Shown here: positions 8,773 through 15,648 of the stretch, one piece after another
Layout: each line of letters opens with the position of its first letter
Position numbering within the stretch: position 1 is the first letter of the stretch
Source: Marinococcus sp. PL1-022
GTDB lineage: Bacteria; Bacillota; Bacilli; Bacillales; Marinococcaceae
Direction of reading: 5' to 3'
NCBI RefSeq assembly: GCF_033845285.1
Contig: NZ_JAWXCX010000001.1
Location: 175,495-239,494 of the forward strand
DNA: 64,000 bases
Made by a program: the position numbers and the translations under genes
The notes under the pieces: generated by a model
What the model saw: the letters and a program-made list of their open reading frames with translations, nothing else
Told to the model about the DNA's origin: nothing
The model's database searches: none

Positions 8773-8786
8773 GATAGCGTTTACAA
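8773..8786. promoter_or_regulatory. Second GATARCGTTTACAA site, upstream of the GntR gene
   Basis: GATAGCGTTTACAA differs by one base from the site at 2628-2641. It is a candidate cre or LacI-family operator controlling the regulator gene. Confidence 0.35.
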
Positions 8787-8832
8787 TTGAATAAATTGGT
8801 TAGCCCAATATTATGTTTTATAGGGAGAATGA

Positions 8833-9498
8833 ATTGGAATCGAAAATCAAACTATAAAAAGAAAGTATGAGTTGATTGAAGAAGAGTTACTGCGGCTGAT
8901 AGAAAAAGGAACTATGCTTCCGGGCGACAAACTCCCGGCTGAAAGGATGCTTGCCGATAGGCTGCGTTGTAGCAGAACTTCTCTAAGAGAAGCTTTCCGG
9001 GTTCTTGAGTCAAAAGGAATTATCGTGTCCCGAATAGGAGGAGGTCGATATTTACAAAATGTATACCAGCAGCAGTATTTCAATTATGATCCTGTAAAAG
9101 CAATGGAACAAACAGCTATTCTGCATTTTATTGAGGCAAGAAAAACACTTGAACCCAATATTGCCCGGTTAGCCAGTGAAAGAGCGACATTGGAACAGCT
9201 TGAAGAGATAGAGAAAAATATGAAATCAATTCAAATAGATACTGATGCAGATAAAAGTTTTCATCTTTCGGTAGCCGAAGCCTCTGGAAATTTTGTTTTC
9301 GTAACAATGATGAAATCGAATTTAGAAATGATTTATAAGATGCGCAGTAAAATGCTGGAAGATAAAGAAAGATATAAACAAGCTCAACGAGAACACGAAG
9401 AAATATTCCGGCATATAAAAAATAGACAAGGGAAAAACGCTGAGAAAGCAATGCTCAATCATTTGCAGCACCTAAAAATAAATATTAGTGAAAATTAA
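8833..9498 (+). CDS. GntR-family regulator of the FadR/FCD subfamily (start codon uncertain)
   Basis: DNA-binding regulator with an N-terminal winged helix (GDKLPAERMLADRLRCSRTSLREAF, then VLESKGIIVSR and GGGRYL) and a C-terminal FCD ligand-binding domain (IEARKTLEPNIARLASERA, FHLSVAEASGN and a metal-type histidine in QREHEEIFRHI). The reading frame continues upstream of the first conventional start (TTG 8872) through the residues GIENQTIKRKYE, which look like a genuine GntR N-terminus, back to a stop at 8830. The only start with a spaced ribosome site (AGGGAG 8822-8827) in this frame is ATT 8833. ATG 8829 is out of frame and reaches a stop after 13 codons. So either ATT is used or there is a frameshift. 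It is the most likely regulator of the ATTAGATCGATCTAAT sites. Confidence 0.85.
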   Translation: MGIENQTIKRKYELIEEELLRLIEKGTMLPGDKLPAERMLADRLRCSRTSLREAFRVLESKGIIVSRIGGGRYLQNVYQQQYFNYDPVKAMEQTAILHFIEARKTLEPNIARLASERATLEQLEEIEKNMKSIQIDTDADKSFHLSVAEASGNFVFVTMMKSNLEMIYKMRSKMLEDKERYKQAQREHEEIFRHIKNRQGKNAEKAMLNHLQHLKINISEN

Positions 9499-9517
9499 AT
9501 TATATTTTTTAAAACTT

Positions 9518-9533
9518 ATTAGATCGATCTAAT
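9518..9533. promoter_or_regulatory. Operator palindrome 3 (ATTAGATCGATCTAAT)
   Basis: Third exact copy. It ends one base before the GGAGG of the CoA-transferase gene, so a bound protein would cover the ribosome-site DNA. It separates the GntR gene from its downstream neighbours. Confidence 0.8.
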
Positions 9534-9546
9534 GGAGGAATTAAAG

Positions 9547-10746
9547 ATGAATATTGGGCCTTTAAAAGAAATTAAAATTTTAGACTTATCAACGATGATT
9601 GCGGCACCTTTTGGTGCTACGCTGCTGGCTGATTTTGGAGCAGAAGTAACAAAGGTTGAAATACCTGGGAAAGGGGACACCCTGCGTACGGTTGGACCCT
9701 GGAAAGACGAGGAACCTCTGCGCTGGCCTGGGCTCGCAAGAAACAAAAAGTCTCTTACTCTTGATATCCGCACGGAGAAGGGAAAAGAAGTATTAAAGAA
9801 ATTAATTGCTAAATCAGATGTAGTTATAGAAAATTTTCGTCCTGGGACGTTGGAAAAATGGGGAATCGGCTACGAAGAGATGAAAAAGCATAACCCTGAA
9901 ATTATCTTATCCCGGGTCTCGGGCTACGGCCAGACCGGTCCCTATAGTTCAAAGGCTGGTTTTGGAACACCAGGAACGGCCTTCAGTGGACATACAGGCA
10001 TTTCTGGTTTCCCAGACCGTCCGCCGGTAAGTCCCGCATATTCCCTGCTTGATTACATTACTGGGATTTATATTGCTCTGGCAACTGTAAGCGCTCTCTA
10101 CCACCGTGATGTTAATGAAGACGGAGAAGGACAGTCGATTGATATGGGCTTATACGAGTCAATGTTTCGTATGCTGGAATTTCTGGTAGCTGAGTATGAT
10201 CAAAACAATAAGGTGCGCGAGCGCAGCCCGGGGCTGTCCGGTCATTCCAGCCCAGCAGGGACGTATGGTACCAAAGACGATAAATTTGTCGTATTGGTAT
10301 GCAGTACAGATTCTACGTTCGACCGGCTTGCAGAAGCGATGGACAGAAAAGATATGCTGGAGGATGATCGTTATTATACTAACGCAGTGCGTCTTGAGCA
10401 TGACGATGAGGTACAAAAAATTGTTTCGGGCTGGATAAAAATTCATACGCAAAAAGAGTTAATGGATAAGTTGGATGAATATGGTGTGCCAGTCAGTCCT
10501 ATTTATACAATAGAAGACATTTTCAACGACCCCCACTATCAAGCCCGGGAAAATATTGTGGAGATTGAACATCCGCGCCTCGGCAGCGTTAAGATTCCAG
10601 GAGTAGTACCGAAATTTTCGAAAACGCCCGGCAGTATTCGTCACCGGGCCCCGGATTTAGGAGAGCACAATGAAGAAATTCTGGGAGAAGGTCTTGGGTT
10701 GTCTGAAGAGGATATTCAAAGCTTAAAAGAAGAAGGAGTGATTTAA
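9547..10746 (+). CDS. CaiB/BaiF family (class III) CoA-transferase
   Basis: Moves CoA between carboxylic acids through an aspartyl-CoA thioester. The 399-residue protein shows the family N-terminus (ILDLSTMIAAPFGATLLADFGAEVTKVE), the NFRPGTLEKWGIGYE stretch and the catalytic Asp199 in GQSIDMGLYESMFRM, very like the CaiB motif. ATG 9547 is chosen because GGAGG at 9534-9538 is correctly spaced; an upstream in-frame ATG (9532) lies inside the operator. It is stop-to-start adjacent with the lyase gene, so the pair probably activates an acid to its CoA ester and then cleaves it. The acid is unknown. Confidence 0.93.
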   Translation: MNIGPLKEIKILDLSTMIAAPFGATLLADFGAEVTKVEIPGKGDTLRTVGPWKDEEPLRWPGLARNKKSLTLDIRTEKGKEVLKKLIAKSDVVIENFRPGTLEKWGIGYEEMKKHNPEIILSRVSGYGQTGPYSSKAGFGTPGTAFSGHTGISGFPDRPPVSPAYSLLDYITGIYIALATVSALYHRDVNEDGEGQSIDMGLYESMFRMLEFLVAEYDQNNKVRERSPGLSGHSSPAGTYGTKDDKFVVLVCSTDSTFDRLAEAMDRKDMLEDDRYYTNAVRLEHDDEVQKIVSGWIKIHTQKELMDKLDEYGVPVSPIYTIEDIFNDPHYQARENIVEIEHPRLGSVKIPGVVPKFSKTPGSIRHRAPDLGEHNEEILGEGLGLSEEDIQSLKEEGVI

Positions 10747-11694
10747 ATGTCAGAGAACAGGTATCCTGAATCAATCGAACTGTGTGAAGTTGCTCCCCGA
10801 GACGGTTTTCAGGCCGAAGACGAATGGATTCCGACAGAGAAAAAAATAGAGATCATCCGTAAATTGGCCGATACGGGGGTTTCTTCGATGGAAGTAACTT
10901 CTTTTGTGCACCCTAAAGCGATTCCTCAATTGAAAGATGCTGAAGAAGTAGTACAGGCTGTCCAGGACATATCCACGATGAAAATGAGGGCTTTGGTGCC
11001 TAATGTAAAAGGGGCGGAAAGAGCCATCGGCGCAGGCATTAAAAAGTTGAAGCTGATGCTGTCAGCGACAGATTCCCACAGCTTATCGAATGCAAATGCT
11101 ACGGTGGAAGAAGCCCAAAAAAAATTGGAACCGATCGCGGATCTGGCAGAAAAAGAGAACGTAACCATTGGCGGATCGATTTCAGTAGCTTTTGGCTGTC
11201 CGTATGAAGGAAGAGTAACCGAAAAACAATTATATCCAATCCTCAAGAGGTATCAACAAATGAATATTCAGGAAGTATCCCTGGCAGATACCACCGGTAT
11301 GGCAAATCCGAAACAGGTGCACCTCATGCTGCAGCATTTGCAGGCTGCTTTTCCCGATATAACATTTTCAATGCACTTACACAACACGAGAGGGCTTGCG
11401 TTAGCTAACATGGCTGCGGGCATGGAGCAGGGAATACGCCGCTTTGATAGCTCAACAGCAGGTCTGGGTGGATGTCCCTATGCGCCGGGAGCTACTGGCA
11501 ATGTCCCTACAGAAGACGTAGTGCACATGATGGAGGAAATGGGTATAGCAACTGATATTAACCTTGAAAAAATTATTGATACTGCCAAAGAAGTGAAAAA
11601 TATAATAGGTCATGATGGGGGCAGTTATATGCTTCAGGCTGGCCCTAATTCCCAATTGCATGATAAGGTAGGCTCTCAAAAAAAAGTAAATTAG
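10747..11694 (+). CDS. HMG-CoA lyase-like enzyme (DRE-TIM family)
   Basis: Cleaves a 3-hydroxyacyl-CoA by retro-Claisen chemistry. Visible motifs are the N-terminal EVAPRDGFQAE with the catalytic Arg-Asp, SMEVTSFVHPKAIPQ, the metal-binding HLHNTRG (HxH) and LGGCPYAPGATGNV with the mobile-loop cysteine. The 315-residue length suits the hydroxymethylglutaryl-CoA lyase group, which also includes citramalyl-CoA-type lyases. It begins three bases after the CoA-transferase stop codon and shares its ribosome-site region (AGAAGGAGTG). Partnering a class III CoA-transferase is typical for catabolism of hydroxylated branched acids. Products would enter as acetyl-CoA plus an oxo acid; this is family knowledge, not proof. 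Confidence 0.9.
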   Translation: MSENRYPESIELCEVAPRDGFQAEDEWIPTEKKIEIIRKLADTGVSSMEVTSFVHPKAIPQLKDAEEVVQAVQDISTMKMRALVPNVKGAERAIGAGIKKLKLMLSATDSHSLSNANATVEEAQKKLEPIADLAEKENVTIGGSISVAFGCPYEGRVTEKQLYPILKRYQQMNIQEVSLADTTGMANPKQVHLMLQHLQAAFPDITFSMHLHNTRGLALANMAAGMEQGIRRFDSSTAGLGGCPYAPGATGNVPTEDVVHMMEEMGIATDINLEKIIDTAKEVKNIIGHDGGSYMLQAGPNSQLHDKVGSQKKVN

Positions 11695-11727
11695 AAAACT
11701 AATGAATAAAAGTTGAAATGTCTGTAG

Positions 11728-11763
11728 AAAAACCCGTATCATTTGATGTAGATGCGGGTTTTT
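11728..11763 (+). terminator. Terminator closing the catabolic island
   Basis: AAAACCCGTATC pairs with GATGCGGGTTTTT with one G-U pair. Composition becomes GC-richer beyond it. Confidence 0.8.
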
Positions 11764-11803
11764 ACGTATGGTTAGGTCGCATACATAAGGAGGGTGGAGA
11801 CTG

Positions 11804-12148
11804 ATGGAAGACATTCGCCAGCTTGAGGAGGATTTATTAAAGCCGAGTATCCGGCGGTCGGCTGTGGAAGTGAGCCGGCTGCTGGCAGAGGATTTTCAGG
11901 AAATCGGAGCCTCCGGCCGTATTTTTACCCGGGAGGATGTGATTTTTGGTCTGGAGGAGGAGCGCCCTGTCCATAGAACGGTGGCTGATTATAAAACAAA
12001 ACCGCTTTCGGAGCATTTATATTTAGCAACCTATACCGTGACGAGCGAGCTGGGAACTTCACTGCGGAGTTCCATATGGCGGAAGACGGATTCCAGCTGG
12101 GAGCTTGTTTTTCATCAGGGGACGCCCAAAAAAGCAAATCAACCGTAG
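11804..12148 (+). CDS. DUF4440 / NTF2-like small protein
   Basis: A 114-residue protein with the NTF2-fold pattern of the DUF4440 group: helix RQLEEDLLKPSIRRSAVEVSRLLAEDFQEIG, then strand-rich YLATYTVTSE and RSSIWRKTDSSWELVFHQGTP. Family members bind small ligands or act as minor enzymes, and no catalytic set is evident here. AAGGAGGGTGG precedes ATG closely. The VOC-like gene follows, possibly in the same unit. Confidence 0.75.
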   Translation: MEDIRQLEEDLLKPSIRRSAVEVSRLLAEDFQEIGASGRIFTREDVIFGLEEERPVHRTVADYKTKPLSEHLYLATYTVTSELGTSLRSSIWRKTDSSWELVFHQGTPKKANQP

Positions 12149-12218
12149 AAGCAGGACACAGGAGCTGTTTTCAGCACGAGTGCAGCGAGCTTGCAGAAGG
12201 GCAGTAGAGGTGAACAAT

Positions 12219-12824
12219 ATGGAATTATTCCATTACCATTTTTGGACGACAGAGGTAGAAAAAACAGAAGCTTTTTACAGCAGTCACGGCTTTGAAGTGG
12301 TGGGACGCTTTGCCCTGGAAAATTATCGCATTAAGCGGTACGATCCGCCGCTTGAGTGGGATGATTTCCGCGATAAAGGGTTAACGTTCCGGATGATAGA
12401 AATGAGTCTCGGTCAGGTGCGGGTTACCTTTGGCGCAGGGAGAATGAATACGTTCGGCTACTTTGGCTATCGTGTAAACCAGAAAGAGCATACCGGTATT
12501 CTCCGGCGCGCAAAGGAGCACGGATGGGGTATTAATAAAAAAGAACGGAGAACCTTTCTTCAGCCGTCCACCGGACCGAAGATTCAGCTTGATTGGGCTG
12601 AGGAACTTCCTATCGGCGGAAAAGAAGAGCTGCAGTCTGTCCTTATTACGAGTCCGGAGCCGTATGATTCGAATGACTGGCTGACCGTTCTGGGCGAAGA
12701 AGCATTAGTGCCTGTCTGGCAGGAAAAGCGTGCATTTGAACTTGAAAAAATAGTTATTCAGGGAGCGGAAAGGATGGAGACGGTACAGGATCCAAACGGT
12801 GTCCATCTGGAATTCCGTACTTAA
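12219..12824 (+). CDS. VOC (glyoxalase-fold) family protein, uncharacterised
   Basis: About 201 residues. The N-terminal repeat HYHFWTTEVEKTEAFYSSHGFEVVGRF and the C-terminal VQDPNGVHLEFR are typical of vicinal-oxygen-chelate modules, so it seems to hold two such modules. The metal-ligand set is incomplete by eye, so catalysis cannot be asserted. The start at ATG 12219 is chosen because GAGGTG at 12206-12211 is well spaced; the frame is open further upstream but overlaps the DUF4440 gene. Confidence 0.7.
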   Translation: MELFHYHFWTTEVEKTEAFYSSHGFEVVGRFALENYRIKRYDPPLEWDDFRDKGLTFRMIEMSLGQVRVTFGAGRMNTFGYFGYRVNQKEHTGILRRAKEHGWGINKKERRTFLQPSTGPKIQLDWAEELPIGGKEELQSVLITSPEPYDSNDWLTVLGEEALVPVWQEKRAFELEKIVIQGAERMETVQDPNGVHLEFRT

Positions 12825-12843
12825 CGGAAGGAAGCAGAGCATA

Positions 12844-12921
12844 ATGAAATACGTAATTGGAACGGTTCTGGGATTTGCTTTGTTTGCAGTAAAGCCCAGA
12901 ACGGCAAAAAGCAGGGAATAG
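12844..12921 (+). CDS. Possible 25-residue membrane peptide
   Basis: Reads MKYVIGTVLGFALFAVK followed by a short basic tail and a TAG stop. GGAAGG lies upstream, but with long spacing. One hydrophobic helix with positive flank fits a small membrane protein, but the length is too short for certainty. Confidence 0.3.
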   Translation: MKYVIGTVLGFALFAVKPRTAKSRE

Positions 12922-12935
12922 GGAGCGAATACATC

Positions 12936-13298
12936 GTGGAGTCGTCATTTCGTCAATTAATTATTGTTATTTTAGCTATACTGTCGGCTGTGCGCCTGGT
13001 CTTCTTTTTTGTGCTGGATCAGCCGCTTATCGATGCAATGATGCCGCTTGCGTTCATGGTGTACTGGATGCTCATTTTATCGATAGCGGACAGCAGGCAG
13101 TTATGGAGCGCAAAACGCGAGCTGATTACCATTCTGGTGGCGACAGCTCCAGTATTGATTGTTTCCTTTATCGGGGTCGTAATGGAAGCTCACGAAATCT
13201 TTCTTCCATTGTTTACGAATTCGATGCTTTTAATGGTTCTTATGCCTATTGTTTATAAGTATGGGTTGAAACCAGACGATCCTGATAAAAAAAATTAG
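12936..13298 (+). CDS. Small integral membrane protein of unknown function
   Basis: A 120-residue protein with about four hydrophobic helices (LIIVILAILSAVRLVFFFVL, MMPLAFMVYWMLILSIA, ITILVATAPVLIVSFIGVV, SMLLMVLMPIVYKYG) and a charged tail DDPDKKN. The GTG start is preceded by GGGAG. The PH-domain gene starts 13 bases after its stop, which suggests cotranscription. I do not recognise the family. Confidence 0.65.
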   Translation: MESSFRQLIIVILAILSAVRLVFFFVLDQPLIDAMMPLAFMVYWMLILSIADSRQLWSAKRELITILVATAPVLIVSFIGVVMEAHEIFLPLFTNSMLLMVLMPIVYKYGLKPDDPDKKN

Positions 13299-13311
13299 AG
13301 GAGACCGGGTA

Positions 13312-13752
13312 ATGGTGTTTCGAGCGAAAGGAAGCAGACTGCTGTCCGCATTTGCGATCATAGCTATCGTACTGCTGGGATATTCTATTTTTCAGGCTCT
13401 GTTTATGTATAACGGAGGGCCGGGGACTATTCTGCGGGCTGTGATCGATGCGGTTATTATCATTTTAGTAACACAGATTGTATTTTTCACAAAATATGAA
13501 TTGCACGAAGAGCATCTGGCGGTTCATGCCTCTCTTTTGATCCGGCTGCGTATTCCTTATGAGTCCATCCAGCGGGTGGAGGAGGTCCCTGGATGGATCA
13601 AGGGTGCGACACCGGAAAGACTGAAGGTGATTTACCAGGAAGGAAATCGTCATCAGCATATTACACCGAAGAATGAAGCATTGTTTCTCGAGAAGCTGTC
13701 TGAGAAAAACAAAAATATTGAGATGCCAAAGGAAGGACGATTCACGCGGTGA
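13312..13752 (+). CDS. Membrane-anchored bacterial PH-domain protein (bPH_4-like)
   Basis: 146 residues: two N-terminal membrane helices (about 10-30 and 40-58), then a pleckstrin-homology-like domain with KYELHEEHLAVHASLLIRLRIPYESIQRVEEVP and ITPKNEALFLEKLSEKN, which match the bPH_4 pattern. Function of the family is unknown; such domains often act at the membrane. Its last codons lie within the terminator stem. Confidence 0.7.
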   Translation: MVFRAKGSRLLSAFAIIAIVLLGYSIFQALFMYNGGPGTILRAVIDAVIIILVTQIVFFTKYELHEEHLAVHASLLIRLRIPYESIQRVEEVPGWIKGATPERLKVIYQEGNRHQHITPKNEALFLEKLSEKNKNIEMPKEGRFTR

Positions 13753-13767
13753 ACCGTCCTTTTTTAT
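13734..13767 (+). terminator. Terminator overlapping the end of the PH-domain gene
   Basis: AAGGACG-A-TTCAC pairs with GTGAA-C-CGTCCTT around GCG, followed by TTTTTT. The right arm and T-run lie mostly after the stop codon. Confidence 0.75.
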
Positions 13768-13862
13768 AGTTTATCGTAAAATTTACGAAGGAAATAAAAC
13801 CCGATAGAAGCTAAAACCGTTCCGGCAATAATTATCGTTATGATAAAAAGCACTGTAGGCAC
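13764..13862 (-). CDS. 32-residue single-pass membrane peptide
   Basis: On the minus strand a GTG start preceded by GGAGGGAGGA opens a 32-codon frame. It encodes MPTVLFIITIIIAG, then TVLASIGFYFL and a basic end RKFYDKL. This is one full membrane helix with a positively charged cytosolic tail, the usual shape of small bacterial membrane proteins. It is convergent with the PH-domain gene. The strong ribosome site and composition make it credible; I do not recognise a family. Confidence 0.55.
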   Translation of the reverse strand: MPTVLFIITIIIAGTVLASIGFYFLRKFYDKL

Positions 13863-13972
13863 GACTCTTCCTCCCTCCGCTGCAGATTCCCGCTGTTATA
13901 AGTATTTACCCGGGGAGACTTAACCGCAAGCGTCTTTATTTGAACAACAGCTCCTGAAAGCAGCTATTGATA

Positions 13973-14006
13973 AAATATAAAAAGCACTGGCGAGAAAACC
14001 AGTGCT
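13973..14006 (-). terminator. Terminator of the glutaredoxin-like gene
   Basis: AGCACTGG and CCAGTGCT form the stem. On the minus strand it is followed by a T-rich tail. Confidence 0.75.
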
Positions 14007-14019
14007 GAAGTCATGAACG

Positions 14020-14289
14020 TTAATTGCTTTGGCCGGATATTCCGACTGTAGTAACAAGCGTTTTTATCTTTTTGAGATTTGGGCCGACGACCTGGTATCT
14101 TTTGTCGTCTGTGATAATAATAGTAATCGGAACGAATTTTTCATTTAATGCACCGAATTCCTGATTGGCCTGTGGGTCATTTACGATATCCTTTTCAATA
14201 AAAGAAATACGGTTTTCCTGAAACCAGCCTTTTACTTTAGCACAGGAGGAGCAGTTTGGCTGAGTGAAAATCTGAACTTCATAATTCAT
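14020..14289 (-). CDS. Glutaredoxin/NrdH-like thiol protein with CSSC site
   Basis: An 89-residue thioredoxin-fold protein. The motif FTQPNCSSCAKVKGWFQE gives the redox pair (CxxC, residues about 13-16), and VPITIIITDDK supplies the conserved cis-proline. CSSC differs from the classic CPYC/CVQC sites. It is likely a thiol-disulfide exchange protein in the cytosol; the partner is unknown. AGGAGG lies at a good distance from the ATG. Confidence 0.82.
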   Translation of the reverse strand: MNYEVQIFTQPNCSSCAKVKGWFQENRISFIEKDIVNDPQANQEFGALNEKFVPITIIITDDKRYQVVGPNLKKIKTLVTTVGISGQSN

Positions 14290-14428
14290 AAATATTCCTC
14301 CAATCAGGCGTGAGTTTACCGTAACACCTTCATATTTTTATGATTATGATAGTATACTAAAGTGCAGGAGAACGCAATGAAGACGGCAAAGGCCCCGGAT
14401 GTAAAAAATAAAGGATTATCGCTGCATA

Positions 14429-14442
14429 AGAACATACGTTTG
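14429..14442. promoter_or_regulatory. LexA (DinR) box upstream of dinB
   Basis: AGAACATACGTTTG matches the Bacillus SOS box CGAAC-RNRY-GTTYC at all positions but the two outermost. It overlaps the -35 hexamer of the dinB promoter, an ideal position for repression. Confidence 0.65.
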
Positions 14443-14468
14443 TGAAAAAAGGCGGTGTCCGCTATAAT
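14440..14468 (+). promoter_or_regulatory. SigA-type promoter of dinB
   Basis: TTGTGA (14440-14445), 17-base spacer, TATAAT (14463-14468). Transcription would start about 30 bases before the ATG. Confidence 0.7.
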
Positions 14469-14508
14469 AGAAGGAACAGAGAACTGCGCGTATAAGGGGG
14501 CGTAGGAA

Positions 14509-15627
14509 ATGAAGCAGGATGAACAGAATCTCCGGAAAATTATTCATATTGATATGGATGCTTTTTTTGCGTCTATTGAACAGCGCGACCAGCCTCGTTT
14601 GCGGAACAAGCCTCTGGTAGTCGGAGGTTCGCCCTGGTCAAGGGGTGTAGTGGCTACGTGCTCTTATGAAGCGAGGCCCTACGGTATTCATTCAGCTATG
14701 TCTTCCTATGAAGCCTATCGAAGGTGTCCGGAGGCTATATTTATTAAAGGGAATATGGAAAAATACCGGGAGGTCTCGCGTGAAATAATGGCCATCTTCC
14801 ATGACTGCACAGATTTGGTGGAGCCTCTGTCTCTGGATGAGGCTTATCTTGATGTGACAGAAAATCACTGGAACATGCCGTCCGCTACGCTCACAGCTAA
14901 AGAGATACGAAGAAGAATCTATCAAAAGACCGGTCTTACTGCCTCTGCAGGTGTTTCCTATAATAAATTTCTTGCAAAAACGGCTTCAGATTATGATAAA
15001 CCGGATGGACTGACGGTTATTACCCCGGACCGGGCGGACGCTTTTGTGAAAGCTCTTTCCATTGGGGATTTTCGCGGAGTTGGAAAGGTGACTAAGCGGA
15101 AATTTGATTCACTAGGCATCGAAACCGGAGAAGACTTGCAGCAGCTGGGTGAAGCAAGGCTTGTGGAATTGTTTCATAAGCAGGGCCACGTATTTTACCG
15201 TCAGGCCCGGGGAATCGATGAACGTCCGGTAAATCCGGAAAGAGAGCGAAAGTCGCTTGGAAAAGAGACGACGCTTTCGCAGGACCTTCTGCTTGTACAG
15301 GACATGCTCCCGGTCATTGAAGAGCTGCTTGACCAGGTGCTTACGAGGTTGAAAAAAGACGGCATCAGGGCTAAATGTATTGTGCTGAAAATAAAATTTG
15401 CCGATTTTCAGCAGATAACCCGCCGGTCTACGCTCGAACACCCGAGCAATGACCGTGCGGAGCTGCTCGAAGCTCTGCGCCTTCTACTCGAAGAAGGGGC
15501 CTCCGGGGGAGACCCTGTCCGGCTTCTCGGAGTCACAGCTTCGGAATTTTACGGTCCGGGAGAAGTAACGGGAGGCAGAGGCAAGGTTTATAAAACGGTA
15601 AACTATGAACAGCTGCGTCTTTTTTAA
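14509..15627 (+). CDS. dinB: DNA polymerase IV (Y-family translesion polymerase)
   Basis: Copies past damaged template bases with low fidelity. The palm motifs are present: HIDMDAFFASIEQRDQP (metal Asp near residues 12-14) and SLDEAYLDVT (second metal carboxylates near 106). CSYEARPYGIHSAMSS is the fingers motif, and GVSYNKFLAKTASDYDKPDGLTV follows. The 372-residue protein ends in QLRLF, a fitting sliding-clamp-binding motif. The promoter is overlapped by a LexA box, so DNA-damage induction is likely. Confidence 0.95.
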   Translation: MKQDEQNLRKIIHIDMDAFFASIEQRDQPRLRNKPLVVGGSPWSRGVVATCSYEARPYGIHSAMSSYEAYRRCPEAIFIKGNMEKYREVSREIMAIFHDCTDLVEPLSLDEAYLDVTENHWNMPSATLTAKEIRRRIYQKTGLTASAGVSYNKFLAKTASDYDKPDGLTVITPDRADAFVKALSIGDFRGVGKVTKRKFDSLGIETGEDLQQLGEARLVELFHKQGHVFYRQARGIDERPVNPERERKSLGKETTLSQDLLLVQDMLPVIEELLDQVLTRLKKDGIRAKCIVLKIKFADFQQITRRSTLEHPSNDRAELLEALRLLLEEGASGGDPVRLLGVTASEFYGPGEVTGGRGKVYKTVNYEQLRLF

Positions 15628-15648
15628 AAACACAGCTGCTTTGCCAGC

